From: JALZAA01 sp035316005
GTDB taxonomy: Bacteria; Actinomycetota; Acidimicrobiia; IMCC26256; JACDBD01
Length of the DNA stretch: 12,027 nucleotides
Reading direction: 5' to 3'
NCBI GenBank assembly: GCA_035316005.1
Contig: DATFXK010000143.1
Location: 1-12,027, forward strand
Shown: positions 12,027 through 12,027 of the stretch, piece after piece
Layout of the letters: the number at the start of each line of letters is the position of its first letter
Numbering within the stretch: position 1 is the first letter of the stretch
Position numbers and translations under genes: made by a program
Notes under the pieces: generated by a model
The model's database searches: none
The model's input: the letters and a program-made list of their open reading frames with translations, nothing else
What the model was told of the DNA's origin: nothing

Positions 12027-12027
12027 G

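Noticed and set aside
1..12027. Mobile elements, CRISPR arrays, tRNA or rRNA genes
   Set aside because: I saw no transposase or integrase motifs, no spaced direct repeats, no terminal inverted repeats and no recognisable RNA gene; base composition and coding style are even across the window.

Overview
The window is very GC-rich DNA with strong G/C bias at third codon positions, several GTG starts and short or absent leaders. Together with an actinobacterial-type order (zinc-ribbon coiled-coil gene, RNase HI gene, histidine phosphatase gene) this points to a high-GC actinobacterium. The class Acidimicrobiia is my best guess, but it is an inference. I see no tRNA, rRNA, insertion sequence, CRISPR array or prophage gene. 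The window looks like ordinary, tightly packed chromosome, with no gene-free stretch above about 105 bases.

Layout. Positions 2-1267 (+): the last part of an amidohydrolase gene, a short-chain dehydrogenase/reductase (SDR), and a small unknown protein. Positions 1274-1729 (-): a cupin, tail-to-tail with the small gene. Positions 1832-3499 (+): a polytopic GT39-like membrane glycosyltransferase whose 3' end overlaps, in antiparallel fashion, the 3' end of a flavin monoamine oxidase (3427-4791, -). Positions 4840-8028 (+): a DUF429 protein and a DUF488 protein with overlapping stop and start, then a membrane-anchored class III nucleotide cyclase, then biotin synthase bioB. Positions 8044-10232 (-): a four-gene operon read from right to left, made of a zinc-ribbon coiled-coil protein, RNase HI, a small membrane protein and a histidine phosphatase. 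Positions 10296-12026 (-): a class A penicillin-binding protein whose N-terminus lies outside the window.

Most striking points. (1) Several genes that head a transcription unit have a TANNNT or similar -10 hexamer 7-9 bases before the start codon and no Shine-Dalgarno, as expected of leaderless mRNAs; one such hexamer contains the stop codon of the gene upstream. Genes further inside units or with leaders (cupin, cyclase, bioB) have clear Shine-Dalgarno sequences. (2) The RNase HI and phosphatase activities, which are fused in mycobacterial Rv2228c, are separate genes here, with a membrane protein gene between them. (3) The monoamine oxidase keeps the equivalents of the flavin-linking cysteine, lysine and aromatic-cage tyrosines of animal MAO-A/B. 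(4) The cyclase has lost the usual substrate-specifying lysine but keeps its metal and transition-state residues. None of this amounts to a proven new system. The RNase HI/membrane protein/phosphatase operon and the DUF429-DUF488-cyclase unit are the best candidates for follow-up.
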